From positions 1 through 64,000 of the forward strand of contig JAURYH010000050.1 in NCBI GenBank assembly GCA_030653975.1: DNA of 64,000 nucleotides. The letters are read 5' to 3'. Positions 42,572-52,276 of the stretch are shown piece by piece. The translations under genes were made by a program, and so were the position numbers. The stretch comes from Hydrogenophaga sp. (GTDB lineage Bacteria; Pseudomonadota; Gammaproteobacteria; Burkholderiales; Burkholderiaceae_C). Every line of letters starts with the position of its first letter. Positions within the stretch are counted from its first letter, which is position 1. Under the pieces are notes generated by a model. It was not told where the DNA came from. It worked only from the letters and a program-made list of their open reading frames with translations, and did not search any database.

Positions 42572-44547
42572 CCCGCCAGAAGCAAGGGCCAGTGCGTTTC
42601 GTCCCAGTAAAAGGGGGAACGTCGGATGCGCTCCTTGCGCAATGAACGCAGCAGTCGAGCGAGGTTTTGCTCTTTCCACGTTTCTCCCGTACGGACCTCG
42701 CATTTGTCGAAATCCACGATCCAGGCCTGCCGGCATTCGTCAAGCAGCAGGTTGTGGCAGTTCAGATCGGAATGGATCACCTGACGGTCGTGCAGCCGTC
42801 GGATCGCGAGGCCCAGCGCACGCCACTCGTCGTCGCCCAGCGGCGCCTGTGAAAGGCGTTGCGCGACATTCTGCGTGCCCGGAATCATGGCCACCAGGAT
42901 GTCGGCGGTGTACCACAAGCCGCTGAGCAGCTGTCTGGCTGCCACCGGTGCTGGCACTGGCAGCCCCCAGGCGCGCATCCGGCGCAGCAGGGCGTATTCA
43001 CCCATGGCCCGGCTGTCTGGTGCCCGACTGCGCCAGTAGCGATCGGGGCTGAACCGCGCCATCATTCCGCCACGCCGGTAGTGGCGCAACACCACCTCTT
43101 GGCCTTCAAGCTGCAGCCTGTGGGCTTGACCGCGTCCACTGCCGGTGGCCAGTGCGGTGGCGCCTTCTTCGGGATCAAACAGCCTGGGGCTGCATTGCGT
43201 GAGCATGGCCGGGTCGTGCCAGAGTGTCTGGTTCGTCAGCGACTGTTGCAGCACCTGGGTCAACAAGCCGGGCTGCGTGGGTTGCCACAAGGGTCTGAGC
43301 GCCTGCAGGCTGCGCTGGCTGCTGCCCTGTTGCCGCTCGACGAAGTGGCGCGCCTGTTCACCTTTGTCGGCCAGCCGGGCCGGTTCGTCCAGCCAGCGCC
43401 CGGCGGTTTCCAGCAGTTCCCGGGCCGACGCGACGCGTTCGCCGAGGCCGTGGGCTTCGATCTCCTGATAAAGGCTCTGGAAGTGCTGCGTGTGCGGACC
43501 GAACAGCACAGGTTTGCCGCAGGCCAGCGCTTCGAGCGCGTTGTGGCCACCGATGGCTGCCAGGCTGCCGCCGATGAAGCACACGCTGGCGTGGGCGTAC
43601 CAGAGTCCGAGTTCGCCCATGGTGTCGGCCAGGAACACACCCGTTTCCGGTGCCGGCACTTCCTGCCGGCTGCGCCGGGCACAGGGCAGCCCTGTCTGAT
43701 CGATCAACCGGGCGACGGCATCGAAGCGCTCAGGGTGCCGGGGCACCAGGATCAGGACGCAGCCAGGATGGCGCGCAGCAAAGGCCGGCCAAGCCGCCAG
43801 CAGGGCGTCTTCTTCGCCTTCGTGGGTGCTGCCAGCCACGATCACAGGGCGCCCGCGAAGCCATCGCAGCTCCTGCGAGCCAGCCGGTGCAACGGGTTGG
43901 TCAAACTTGAGGTTGCCGGTTTCCAGCAGGCGTTCGTCGGGTACGCCCAAGGCCCGCAGGCGTTCGGTGGTCGGGGTGTCGGCCGTCGCAACCAGCGCGA
44001 GCTGTGCCCAGACAGGCTGCATCAGCGCCTGCCAGCGCCGGTAGGAGGCGGCCGAGGCTTCCGACAGCCGGGCGTTGACCAGCGCGACCGGGATTGAGCG
44101 CTGGCGACATTGCAGCAGCAGTTCGGGCCATAGCTCGCGCTCCACCAGCACCACCAGTTGCGGTTGCAGGCGATCCAGAAAACGGGCTGTTGCGCCGGGC
44201 GTGTCGAACGGGAAGAAGACGTGCTGGATGGCGTCGCCCCAGTGGCTGCGCAGCTGGCGCGCACCGGTGGGCGAGTGGGTGCTCACGGTCAGCGTGTGGA
44301 CGGGCCATTCGCTGCGCAGGGCGTCGATCAACGGCCGCGCAGCCTGCACCTCACCGACCGAGGCCGCGTGGATCAGCAGACCTCCCACCGATGCGGGCGC
44401 GGGTTCGGTGAAGCCGAGCCGCTGACCCAGGTGCTGGCGGTAGCCGGCATCCTTGCGGCCCCGCCACCAGAGCCAGGCCAGCATCGGCAGCGTCAGCCCC
44501 CTCAGCAGCAGCCGGTAGCCCCGGTGCGCCAGCGGGATGGATGTCAC
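42541..44547 (-). CDS. Fusion of Kdo transferase WaaA with Kdo kinase KdkA
   Basis: The GTG at 44547 overlaps the upstream stop (GTGA); the open frame before it is a shadow. The 668-residue product has two enzymes. Residues about 1-430 are WaaA (KdtA): an N-terminal membrane anchor (LLLRGLTLPMLAWLWW), GGLLIHAASVGEVQA, ERELWPELL, GNLKFD, AGSTHEGEE and FIGGSLAAIGGHNALEAL. Residues about 440-668 are a KdkA/InaA-type kinase: HSDLNCHNLLLDE and WIVDFDKCEVR. The first adds Kdo to lipid A; the second would phosphorylate Kdo, as in bacteria with a single phosphorylated Kdo. The fusion couples both steps on one inner-membrane protein. Confidence 0.88.
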   Translation of the reverse strand: MTSIPLAHRGYRLLLRGLTLPMLAWLWWRGRKDAGYRQHLGQRLGFTEPAPASVGGLLIHAASVGEVQAARPLIDALRSEWPVHTLTVSTHSPTGARQLRSHWGDAIQHVFFPFDTPGATARFLDRLQPQLVVLVERELWPELLLQCRQRSIPVALVNARLSEASAASYRRWQALMQPVWAQLALVATADTPTTERLRALGVPDERLLETGNLKFDQPVAPAGSQELRWLRGRPVIVAGSTHEGEEDALLAAWPAFAARHPGCVLILVPRHPERFDAVARLIDQTGLPCARRSRQEVPAPETGVFLADTMGELGLWYAHASVCFIGGSLAAIGGHNALEALACGKPVLFGPHTQHFQSLYQEIEAHGLGERVASARELLETAGRWLDEPARLADKGEQARHFVERQQGSSQRSLQALRPLWQPTQPGLLTQVLQQSLTNQTLWHDPAMLTQCSPRLFDPEEGATALATGSGRGQAHRLQLEGQEVVLRHYRRGGMMARFSPDRYWRSRAPDSRAMGEYALLRRMRAWGLPVPAPVAARQLLSGLWYTADILVAMIPGTQNVAQRLSQAPLGDDEWRALGLAIRRLHDRQVIHSDLNCHNLLLDECRQAWIVDFDKCEVRTGETWKEQNLARLLRSLRKERIRRSPFYWDETHWPLLLAGYEVEAIPSA

Positions 44548-45284
44548 CGCCAATGGTCGGCGACCCACTGGGTCGGCATCACGCGCCGGTACCACTTGCC
44601 GCTGACACCGGCAATCGCATCGGGCGGGTTGGGTTTGCCGTGGAACGCGACGATGCGCGCACCCTCGGGGATCGTGGGCGGTTTGAACCAGCCCATGATG
44701 CCGCGTTGCAGGCAGTGGCGTTTGAAGCTGCGGCACCAGGCGTCGGGCCAGTAGCTGAGCTTGCCCTGGCGCGCCAGGTAAAGGGTGATGAACTCCTGCT
44801 CGTTGCGCACGGTGCTGATCGAGGCCGGGTAGTCGTTCTTCAGGTGCTCCAGCGCATCGGCGTGGGCGCCGATGGTGTAGACATAGCAGGAGGTGTTGCC
44901 CGTGCCATCGCGCTTGTCCCATTCCTTGATGACGATGAACTCGCCAGCTTGTTCAAAGAAAGGGTCGAGGCTGTCGAGGATCACGATGTCCAGGTCGAGG
45001 AACAGCGTGCGGCCTTGCAGGTCGTACAGCGGGCTGGCGAAGCTGGTGAGCTTGAGCCAGCCGTGGCCAAAGGTCCAGGGCTTGCGCTGGTCGAACTCGT
45101 CGAATCCGACCATGGGAATCGGTTTGACCTCGATGGCGGGGTCGATGCCGGCACCGTCGTCGGTCAGGCAGACAAAGCGGAACGGCCGGTGGAGGTGGCG
45201 GCTGACCATGCTGTGCAGTTTGTTGACGTACTCGGGGCCGTACTTCTTGCCCCATTTGATGCACAGCACATTGACCGCTTGCAT
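44544..45284 (-). CDS. Glycosyltransferase, probably LPS core
   Basis: The 246-residue protein resembles nucleotide-sugar transferases of the GT8-like group: it starts VNVLCIKWGKKYGPEYVNKL and has a DxD in TLFLDLDIVILDSLD (about 92-106). Later come NEQEFIT and a C-terminal IVAFHGKPNPPD with a His typical of metal binding in this fold. Substrate is unknown. It is coupled by GTGA overlap to the WaaA-KdkA gene, so a sugar addition to the LPS inner core is likely. Confidence 0.78.
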   Translation of the reverse strand: MQAVNVLCIKWGKKYGPEYVNKLHSMVSRHLHRPFRFVCLTDDGAGIDPAIEVKPIPMVGFDEFDQRKPWTFGHGWLKLTSFASPLYDLQGRTLFLDLDIVILDSLDPFFEQAGEFIVIKEWDKRDGTGNTSCYVYTIGAHADALEHLKNDYPASISTVRNEQEFITLYLARQGKLSYWPDAWCRSFKRHCLQRGIMGWFKPPTIPEGARIVAFHGKPNPPDAIAGVSGKWYRRVMPTQWVADHWR

Positions 45285-45347
45285 GAATCACCCTTCGCTG
45301 GATCGCGCAGCCCCTGGCGACATGCCCGGGCGGCGAGGTGCCGCAGT

Positions 45348-46709
45348 TTACCGCGCCAAAAGGGTGTTGATGGGCTGCAGGTCTTCGGCCTTGAGCAGGC
45401 CACCGGCCTGCTTCAGGCGCAACTGTCCCACCAGCACGTTGTAGCGCGCCTGGGCGAGGTCGCGCTTGGTCTGGAACAACTGGCTCTGGGCGTTGAGCAC
45501 ATCAATGTTGATGCGCACGCCCACCTGGTAACCGAGCTGGTTGGCGTCGAGGGCGCTCTGGCTGGAGGCTTCGGCGGCTTCCAGTGCCTTGACCTGGCTC
45601 AGGCCCGACAACACGCCGAAGTAGGCGCTGCGGGTGGCCTGGCCGATGTTGCGCAGGGCCGTTTCACGGTCGGCGCGGGCCTTCTCCACCAGGGCCAGGG
45701 TTTCCTTGACGCGGTTCTCGATGGCGTAGCCGGCGAACAGCGGCAGGTTGAACTGCAGACCCACGCTGGCGGTGTTGGTGCGCACGTTGCCGGCCGTGGG
45801 TATCGTGGTACTGGGGCCGCGCGCGACCTGGTACTGACCCACCAGATCCAGCGTGGGCTTGTGTCCGGCCTGCGCCTTCATCACTTCAATCTCGGCAATT
45901 TCGAAGCCCTTGTCAGCCTGGCGCACCAGGGGGTGTTCGCGCTGCGCCTGCAGCACCCAGGCTTCGGGATCGGCCGGTTGAACCGGTTCCAGGTTGACGG
46001 CGGTGGCCAGCGGCCTGGGGCTGGTGTTGTCCTTGCCGACCAGCTGGTCCAGCGCCAGCTTCTTCACGCGCAGATCGTTGCTGGCGGCGATTTCCTGGGC
46101 CAGCACCAGGTCGTAGCGGGCCTGGGCTTCGCGCGAATCGGTGACGGTGGTCGTGCCCACCTCGAAGTTGCGCTTGGCAGAAGCCAGCTGCTCCGCCACG
46201 GCGGCTTTCTGGGCCTGAACGAAGGTCAGCGTGTCTTGCGCCGCGACCACGTCGAAGTAGGCCTGCGCGGTGCGCACGATCAGGTCCTGCTCGGCCGTCT
46301 CCAGTTGGGCCTTGGCCACCTCGATCGACAACTGGCCCTGCTCGTTGGTCAGGCGGTTGACCGGGCGGTACAGCGGCTGGCTGGCGGACAATGCGAGGTT
46401 CTGGCTGTCGGCGCTGCGGCTGCCCGTCGCTGCGCTGCTGTCCACATTGGCCCAGTTGACGCCTGCGCCCAGGCCGACCTGCGGCAGCAAGCCTGCCTTG
46501 GCCTGCTCGGCCTTGGCCAGATTCGCCTCGTACTGCGCGCGCGCCGCCTGCACGGTGGTGTCAAACCCCCGGGCCATGTCGTACATCTCGACCAGGTTCT
46601 GTGCCTGCGCTCCGCCGGAGATACCCAGTGCCAGCAAAGCAGCCAGCGCGAGCGGCTTCAGGAAGAGTGGGCGCGGCTTCGACGTGGTGTGGGCGGACAA
46701 GGTGGTCAT
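45348..46709 (-). CDS. tolC: TolC family outer-membrane efflux protein
   Basis: The ATG at 46709 is preceded by AAAGGAACCCTC; the frame before it is not used. The 453-residue product has a signal peptide ending GGAQA-Q (about residue 36). It then shows two OEP repeats of long helices with LAKAEQAKAGLLPQVGLGAG, DLIVRTAQAYFDVVAAQD and the second-repeat analogues (TRSAYFGVLSGLSQV). It forms a trimeric outer-membrane channel for RND, MFS or type I export. The RND pump at 47879-52274 on the same strand is a likely partner. Confidence 0.92.
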   Translation of the reverse strand: MTTLSAHTTSKPRPLFLKPLALAALLALGISGGAQAQNLVEMYDMARGFDTTVQAARAQYEANLAKAEQAKAGLLPQVGLGAGVNWANVDSSAATGSRSADSQNLALSASQPLYRPVNRLTNEQGQLSIEVAKAQLETAEQDLIVRTAQAYFDVVAAQDTLTFVQAQKAAVAEQLASAKRNFEVGTTTVTDSREAQARYDLVLAQEIAASNDLRVKKLALDQLVGKDNTSPRPLATAVNLEPVQPADPEAWVLQAQREHPLVRQADKGFEIAEIEVMKAQAGHKPTLDLVGQYQVARGPSTTIPTAGNVRTNTASVGLQFNLPLFAGYAIENRVKETLALVEKARADRETALRNIGQATRSAYFGVLSGLSQVKALEAAEASSQSALDANQLGYQVGVRINIDVLNAQSQLFQTKRDLAQARYNVLVGQLRLKQAGGLLKAEDLQPINTLLAR

Positions 46710-46753
46710 GAGGGTTCCTTTGGGTAACAGGCGCGGAAAGCGGAGTAGCGGCT

Positions 46754-47101
46754 TCAATACACCGGTACGGACGGATCCCGCTCGCGGGCCCAGGCGTTGA
46801 TGCCGCCGTGGATGTTCACCACCTCGGAGAAGCCGTTTTGCATCAGGAAGTGCACCACCTGCGCACTGCGCGCGCCGTGGTGACAGAGGCAGGCCACGGG
46901 CTGGTTGCGGTCGAGTTCCAGGTAGCGCGCCGGCACACTGCGCATGGGCATGTGGACCAGGTCGAAGCCATCGGGCTTGACGGCCGCGGTCTGGAACTCC
47001 CAGGGTTCGCGCACGTCGAGCACGACGGGACGTAGGTCCGGCGACTTCGTTCGGGCCTGTTCAAGCCATTCGGTGATCTGGGCGGGGTGGATCGAGATCA
47101 T
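46754..47101 (-). CDS. Rhodanese-like sulfurtransferase
   Basis: The 115-residue single-domain protein has the rhodanese active loop CLCHHGARSAQV (Cys about 73) and the CH2A-type PVVLDVREPWEFQ. Its normal length for GlpE-like proteins and the intact Cys suggest an active persulfide carrier. It is placed between pcm and tolC, an order shared by many Burkholderiales; the functional link is not known. Confidence 0.9.
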   Translation of the reverse strand: MISIHPAQITEWLEQARTKSPDLRPVVLDVREPWEFQTAAVKPDGFDLVHMPMRSVPARYLELDRNQPVACLCHHGARSAQVVHFLMQNGFSEVVNIHGGINAWARERDPSVPVY

Positions 47102-47140
47102 GGGTTCGGTCGTGTGAGCGAATACGGCGGGGGTGCTGTC

Positions 47141-47836
47141 TCAGAACTGGAAACGCGAAGGCTCGGAAAAGTTCCGCAGGCGCGGGGCCATGGTGTCCCA
47201 GGGCTGTGCGGTGACGTACGACGCTTCGCCGGTGCGCGTGATGAAGGTGGCGCGCATGACGGGCTCGTTGCCCACGATGGCGGCCAGGCGACCACCCGGA
47301 GCCAGCAGCGACAGCAGCGCCGGCGGGACTTCGGCCACCGAGCCGCTGAGCAGGATCACGTTCCAGGGGGCTTCGGCAGCGCAGGCGGCGAAGTTGTTCG
47401 CTGCCGCATCGGCCACACGCACGTCGGCGTTGGTGAAGCCGGCTTTCTGCAGGTTTTCACGCGCCGTGCGCGCGAGGGATGTGTTGACTTCCAGCGAGAC
47501 CACGCGCTGAGCCAGGCTGGCCAGCAGGGCGGCCATGAAGCCGCTGCCAGCACCGATTTCGAGCACCTTGTCGGTCGGCTGGATGGCGAGGTCCTGCAAA
47601 AGACGGGCTTCCACGCGCGGTGCCAACATGCATTCACCCTCCACGGCGGGGTGCGTCAGCGGCAGCTCCATGTCGACAAAGGCCAGCGCCTTGTGGGCAG
47701 CGGGCACAAAGTCCTCGCGGCGCATCCTGGCCAGCAGCTCCAGCACCTGTCGGTCGAGCACCTCCCAGGGGCGGATCTGCTGCTCGATCATGTTGAAGCG
47801 GGCCTGGTCGAAGCTGATGGGGGTCTGAGAAGTCAT
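47141..47836 (-). CDS. pcm: Protein-L-isoaspartate O-methyltransferase
   Basis: The 231-residue SAM enzyme has RPWEVLDRQVLELLARM, the PCMT landmark LTHPAVEGECMLAPRVEARLL-like region, motif I VLEIGAGSGFMAALLA (about 95-110) and VILLSGSVAEVPPAL. It repairs isoaspartyl residues in aged proteins by methylating them. The residues before motif I read GECMLAPR where many homologues have a TISAP-like signature, so it belongs to a divergent subgroup. The ATG at 47836 follows a usual spacing. Confidence 0.85.
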   Translation of the reverse strand: MTSQTPISFDQARFNMIEQQIRPWEVLDRQVLELLARMRREDFVPAAHKALAFVDMELPLTHPAVEGECMLAPRVEARLLQDLAIQPTDKVLEIGAGSGFMAALLASLAQRVVSLEVNTSLARTARENLQKAGFTNADVRVADAAANNFAACAAEAPWNVILLSGSVAEVPPALLSLLAPGGRLAAIVGNEPVMRATFITRTGEASYVTAQPWDTMAPRLRNFSEPSRFQF

Positions 47837-47878
47837 GTTTGATACTCCGGTGGGTATATTAGCCGATCCTGATGCATT

Positions 47879-50800
47879 TTACTGAGCGCCATCCGCTGCG
47901 GCCCTGACGGCCGTGCTGTCATCGGCGCGTCCAGCCCCGAACAGGCGGCGCAGCCAGTGGGCGAGATCGTCCATGTAGCAGTACACCACGGGCACCACCA
48001 CCAGCGTCAGCAGCGACGAGGTGATCACGCCGCCGATCACGGCCTGGCCCATGGGCGCGCGCTGTTCCGAACCTTCGGTGAGCGCAAAAGCCAGCGGCAC
48101 CATGCCGAACACCATGGCCAGCGTGGTCATGAGGATGGGGCGCAGCCGCACCCTGGCGGCCAGCAGCAGGGCGTTTTCGCGGTCCAGCGGCGCGGCGCCG
48201 TCCAGCCCGCGGCGCGCACGGATGGCGAAATCCACCAGCAGGATGGCGTTCTTGGTCACCAGGCCCATCAGCAGCACGATGCCGATCACCGAAAACATGC
48301 TGATGCTCGATCCGAACATCAGCAGCGCGAGCACCACGCCGATCAGGGTCAGCGGCAGCGAGGTCATGAGCGCCAGCGGCTGCAGGAAGCTCTGGAACTG
48401 GCTGGCCAGGATCATGTAGATGAAGATGATGGCAAGCGCCAGCGCCGACACCGCGTAGCCGAACGACTCCTGCATGTTCTTGGTCGAGCCGCCGAACTCG
48501 TAGCGGTAGCCGGGCGGCATGGTGATGGTGTCGAGCACCACGCGAATATCGGCCGACACGTCGCCGGCCGAGCGGCCGTACACGTTGGCATTGATGGCCA
48601 CCTCGCGGTTCAGGTTGCGGCGGTTGATCTGGTTCGGCCCGGTGGATTCCATCACCTGCGCCACCTGGCCCAGGCGCACCACGCGCGCGCTGCCGTCCGC
48701 CGCGGTGCCCACCACGAACGGCAGTTGCTCCAGATCGCTGGTGCGCGCGCGCTGCCCGGGTGCCAGGCGCACGTTCACGTCGTAGCTCTCGCCGTCGGCG
48801 GCGCGCCAGTTGCCCACCGTCTGGCCGGCCACCAGGGTGCGCAGGGTGCTCGCCACCGTGGCGGCGTTCAGGCCGGCGTCGGACGCGATCTCGCGCCGCA
48901 TCACCACGTCCACCGTCGGCTTGTCGGGTTTGACGCTGGCGTCCAGATCAACCAGGCCGACGATGGGGCGGATGCGCTCCATCACCTGAGCGGTCAGCCG
49001 CTCCAGTTCGGCCAGGTCGTCGCCCTGCAGCGAAAACTCGACCTGCTTGTTGCCGCCAACCGGATCGAGCAGGCCGGCGTGGGTCACGTTGATGCCGGGC
49101 ACGGTGCGCAGGCGCTCGCGCAGCTTCGCTGCCATGGTGTCGGCGTTGATGCTGCGGTCCTTGCGGTCCACCAGGCGCACGTAGACGCTGGCGTACATGG
49201 TGCCCTGGGCGTTGCCGGTGTTGATGGTCGAGAGGGTGTACTTGACCTCGGGGAACTCACGCAGGATCGCCTCGACCTGCCGCGTCTTGGCTTCGGTGGC
49301 TTCGAGCGATGAGCCCACCGGCGTGTGGAAGGTGAGCGAGGTTTCGGAGAAATCGGCCTTGGGCACGAACTCGGTGCCCAGCAGGGGCAACATGAACAGG
49401 CTGCCCACGAAGGTGACCAGCGCCAGGCCCAGCGTGGCCAGCTTGTGCTGCAGCGACCAGCGCAGCGTGCCCTGGTAGAGCTCGGTCAGGTCGTCCTGCA
49501 CGCGGTCGAACCAGCCGGTGACGCGGCCAATGGTCTTGTCGTACAGCGTCACGGGCGCGGCGTGTCGGCCGTGTTTTTCGATTTCCGGGTCGTGCCAGAT
49601 CGAGGACAACATCGGGTCGAGCGTGAAGCTCACGAACATGGAGATCAGCACGGCCGCCACCATGGTGATGCCGAACTCGTGGAAGAATTTGCCGATGATG
49701 CCGCCCATGAAGCCGATGGGCAGGAACACCGCCACGATGGACAGCGTGGTCGCCAGCACGGCCAGGCCGATCTCCTGCGTGCCGTCCATGGCGGCATCGA
49801 ACGGGCGCTTGCCCATCTGCACGTGGCGCACGATGTTTTCGCGCACCACGATGGCGTCGTCGATCAGCAGGCCCACCGAGAGCGTGAGCGCCATCAGCGT
49901 GATCATGTTGATGGTGAAGCCGAACAGGTTCATGAAGAAGAAGGTGCCGATCACCGAGATCGGCAGCGTCAGGCCGGTGATCACGGTCGAGCGCCACGAG
50001 TTCAGGAACAGGAACACGATCAGCACGGTGAGCAGCGCGCCTTCGATCAGCGTGCGGCGCACGTTGTCCACCGACACGCGGATGGGCCGCGAGCCGTCGG
50101 CGATCGGCTCCAGCCGCACACCCGGCGGCAGCTCGGCCTGGAGCGATGTGATGGTGGCTTTCAGGCCATCGGTCACCGCAATCGTGTTCTCATCCTGCGC
50201 CTTCTGCACCTGCATCAGCAGGGTGCGCTGGCCGTTGTAGAGCGCCAGGCTCTCCACCTCTTCGGTCGCATCGGTCACGCGCGCCACCTGGGCCAGGCGC
50301 ACGGCGCTGCCGCCGCGGCGCGCCACGATGATGTCCTCAAAGTCTTTCGGATTCTTCAGGCGCGAGAGCACCTGCACCACGCGGTCGCGCTCGGTGGTCT
50401 TGAGCGTGCCCACGGGCAGGTCCTGGTTTTGATTGCGCACCGCGGTGGTGATCTGTTCGGCGGTGATGCCCAGTGCCTCCATGGCGGCCGGGTCGAGGTC
50501 GATGTTGACCGCGCGCCGCGTGCCGCCCACCAGCGTGACCGAGCCCACGCCGCGCACGTTTTCCATGCGCTTCTTGAGCGTCTGTTCGGCCCAGGTGGTG
50601 AGTTCCACCGCGCTCGGCGCCTTGCCGTTCACGCTTTCGGGAATCACCGCCACGGACCAGATCGAACGCGCCGCCGGATCGAAGCGCAGCACGCGCGGTT
50701 CCTTCACGTCGTCGCGGAAGGTCGGTCGCAGGATGGCGATTTTTTCGCGCACGTCTTCGGCCGCCTTGCGCCCGTCGATGTGCAGCTGGAACTCGATGAT

Positions 50801-51073
50801 GACGACCGACTGGCCTTCGTAGCTGCGCGAGGTGAGCGTGTTCACGCCCGCGATCGCGTTGACCGCTTCCTCCACTTTTTTCGTGACCTCGCTCTCCACG
50901 ATGCCGGGCGAAGCGCCGGGGTACTCGGTGGTGATCACCACCACCGGGAAGTCGATGTTGGGGAACTGGTCCACCTTCAGGCGCTGGAACGAAAACAGCC
51001 CGAGCACCACGAAGGCCACCATCACCATGGTGGCAAAGACCGGGTTGCGCAGCGAGATCTGGGTGAACCACAT
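47879..51073 (-). CDS. RND efflux transporter, inner-membrane permease (HAE-1 type)
   Basis: The 1064-residue protein begins MWFTQISLRNPVFATMVMVAF and shows the two six-helix halves with large periplasmic loops of AcrB-like pumps. Transmembrane helix 4 keeps the proton-relay acids in LSVGLLIDDAIVVREN. Helices 10-12 carry VTKNAILLVDFAIRARR and the matching Lys. Compared with AcrB (1049) the length is normal. It uses the proton gradient to expel drugs or other amphiphiles through an adaptor and TolC. It starts 10 bases after the adaptor gene. Confidence 0.93.
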   Translation of the reverse strand: MWFTQISLRNPVFATMVMVAFVVLGLFSFQRLKVDQFPNIDFPVVVITTEYPGASPGIVESEVTKKVEEAVNAIAGVNTLTSRSYEGQSVVIIEFQLHIDGRKAAEDVREKIAILRPTFRDDVKEPRVLRFDPAARSIWSVAVIPESVNGKAPSAVELTTWAEQTLKKRMENVRGVGSVTLVGGTRRAVNIDLDPAAMEALGITAEQITTAVRNQNQDLPVGTLKTTERDRVVQVLSRLKNPKDFEDIIVARRGGSAVRLAQVARVTDATEEVESLALYNGQRTLLMQVQKAQDENTIAVTDGLKATITSLQAELPPGVRLEPIADGSRPIRVSVDNVRRTLIEGALLTVLIVFLFLNSWRSTVITGLTLPISVIGTFFFMNLFGFTINMITLMALTLSVGLLIDDAIVVRENIVRHVQMGKRPFDAAMDGTQEIGLAVLATTLSIVAVFLPIGFMGGIIGKFFHEFGITMVAAVLISMFVSFTLDPMLSSIWHDPEIEKHGRHAAPVTLYDKTIGRVTGWFDRVQDDLTELYQGTLRWSLQHKLATLGLALVTFVGSLFMLPLLGTEFVPKADFSETSLTFHTPVGSSLEATEAKTRQVEAILREFPEVKYTLSTINTGNAQGTMYASVYVRLVDRKDRSINADTMAAKLRERLRTVPGINVTHAGLLDPVGGNKQVEFSLQGDDLAELERLTAQVMERIRPIVGLVDLDASVKPDKPTVDVVMRREIASDAGLNAATVASTLRTLVAGQTVGNWRAADGESYDVNVRLAPGQRARTSDLEQLPFVVGTAADGSARVVRLGQVAQVMESTGPNQINRRNLNREVAINANVYGRSAGDVSADIRVVLDTITMPPGYRYEFGGSTKNMQESFGYAVSALALAIIFIYMILASQFQSFLQPLALMTSLPLTLIGVVLALLMFGSSISMFSVIGIVLLMGLVTKNAILLVDFAIRARRGLDGAAPLDRENALLLAARVRLRPILMTTLAMVFGMVPLAFALTEGSEQRAPMGQAVIGGVITSSLLTLVVVPVVYCYMDDLAHWLRRLFGAGRADDSTAVRAAADGAQ

Positions 51074-51083
51074 GGTGCGCTGC

Positions 51084-52274
51084 TCAGTGCGATGCGGTGG
51101 GTTGCGCTGGCGCGGTGCCCGCAGCGGTCGGGCCCGTCAGCGTCACCGCCGTGCCCTCGCGGATCAGGCCGGCCTGCACGCGCAGCAGCGTGGTGCCCAC
51201 GGGAGCCTGCGCCAGGCCGTCGATCACCAGCATGGGCTCACCGTTGTGCAGGCCCTGGCGGCCCGGCACCACCGGCACGTGGGCGACCTTGCCATCCTGC
51301 ACGGTCTGGATGTAGGGCTGCGGCTTGTCGTTGCGCACCGCCGAGAGTGGCACCGCCGGCGCGCTGAGGCGCCCGGTGACGATCTGCCCCTGGGCGAACA
51401 GGCCCTGGCGCATGCCCACGACCGCCGGCACCCGCAGGTACACCAGCACGCTGCGGCTGCCCGCCTGCACGCTGGGGTTGATGCGCACCACGGTGGCGTC
51501 CACCGGCTGGGCCAGGCCTTCCACCGTGAGTTGTGCTGTCTGGCCAGGTGCCACGGCCATGGCGTCGGCCGGAGCCAGGGCGGCTTCAAGTTCGAAGCTG
51601 GACAGGTCCACGACCTCCAGCACGCGGGCGTCAACGGCGACGCGTTCACCGTTCTGCACCAGACGGGCCGACACCTGACCGGTCAGCGGCGAGCGCAGCG
51701 CGGTGTCACCCAGGGTCTTGCGCGCGATGTCCAGCGCCGCGAGGGCAGCCTGGTGGTTGGCTTCGGCGGCGGCCAGGTTGTTGCTGGTGGTTTCCAGTGC
51801 GGTGGCCGAGATGAAACCCTGCTTCACCAGCGACTGGTTGTTGTCGAGTGCGCGGCGTGCGATGCTCACCTGCGCCATGGCCGACTTCGCCTGCTGTTCG
51901 GCCTGGCGCACGCGCGCCTGCGCTTCGGTGCTGTCGATGCGCGCCACCACCTCACCCGCGCGCACGCTCTCGCCTTCACGCTTCTGAAGGCCCTGCAGTT
52001 CACCGGCCACCCTGGCCTTGATGGCCGCGGTCTGCAGTGCCTTGAGCGCACCCGACACGCCCACCGTCTGCGCGAGATCCAGTGCCTGCACGGTCAACAC
52101 GTCCTGCGGCGTCAACTGGTACACCGGTGCCTGCTGCATGGCCGCGGCGGCTGCGCTGGCGGCTTCGCCCTGCAGCTTGCGTTTGTTCAGCGCGCGCGCC
52201 ACACCCAGGCCAATGGCCAGCACCAGGGCAGCCAGCAGCAGCCATTTCAGCCAGGGAGAACGTTGGGTGGACAT
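51084..52274 (-). CDS. RND efflux periplasmic adaptor subunit (membrane fusion protein)
   Basis: From the ATG at 52274 the protein has 396 residues; the open frame upstream runs through the TetR gene and is a shadow. An N-terminal anchor (LKWLLLAALVLAIGLGVARAL) is followed by the barrel-sandwich halves (AAIKARVAGELQGLQKREGE and LRSPLTGQVSARLVQNGE) around a helical hairpin with AEQQAKSAMAQVSIA, and then beta-barrel domains. It bridges the RND permease and the outer-membrane channel. Spacing to both neighbours is only a few bases. Confidence 0.92.
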   Translation of the reverse strand: MSTQRSPWLKWLLLAALVLAIGLGVARALNKRKLQGEAASAAAAAMQQAPVYQLTPQDVLTVQALDLAQTVGVSGALKALQTAAIKARVAGELQGLQKREGESVRAGEVVARIDSTEAQARVRQAEQQAKSAMAQVSIARRALDNNQSLVKQGFISATALETTSNNLAAAEANHQAALAALDIARKTLGDTALRSPLTGQVSARLVQNGERVAVDARVLEVVDLSSFELEAALAPADAMAVAPGQTAQLTVEGLAQPVDATVVRINPSVQAGSRSVLVYLRVPAVVGMRQGLFAQGQIVTGRLSAPAVPLSAVRNDKPQPYIQTVQDGKVAHVPVVPGRQGLHNGEPMLVIDGLAQAPVGTTLLRVQAGLIREGTAVTLTGPTAAGTAPAQPTASH

Positions 52275-52276
52275 GG

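Noticed and set aside
44548..44922. Upstream extension of the WaaA-KdkA frame
   Set aside because: Arg/His/Pro-rich translation overlapping the preceding glycosyltransferase; the GTG at 44547 with GTGA overlap and a WaaA N-terminal anchor is the better start.
49325..51367. 680-codon frame opposite the RND permease
   Set aside because: His/Arg/Gln-rich antisense shadow in GC-rich sequence; the same holds for 47957-49312 and 60323-61948.
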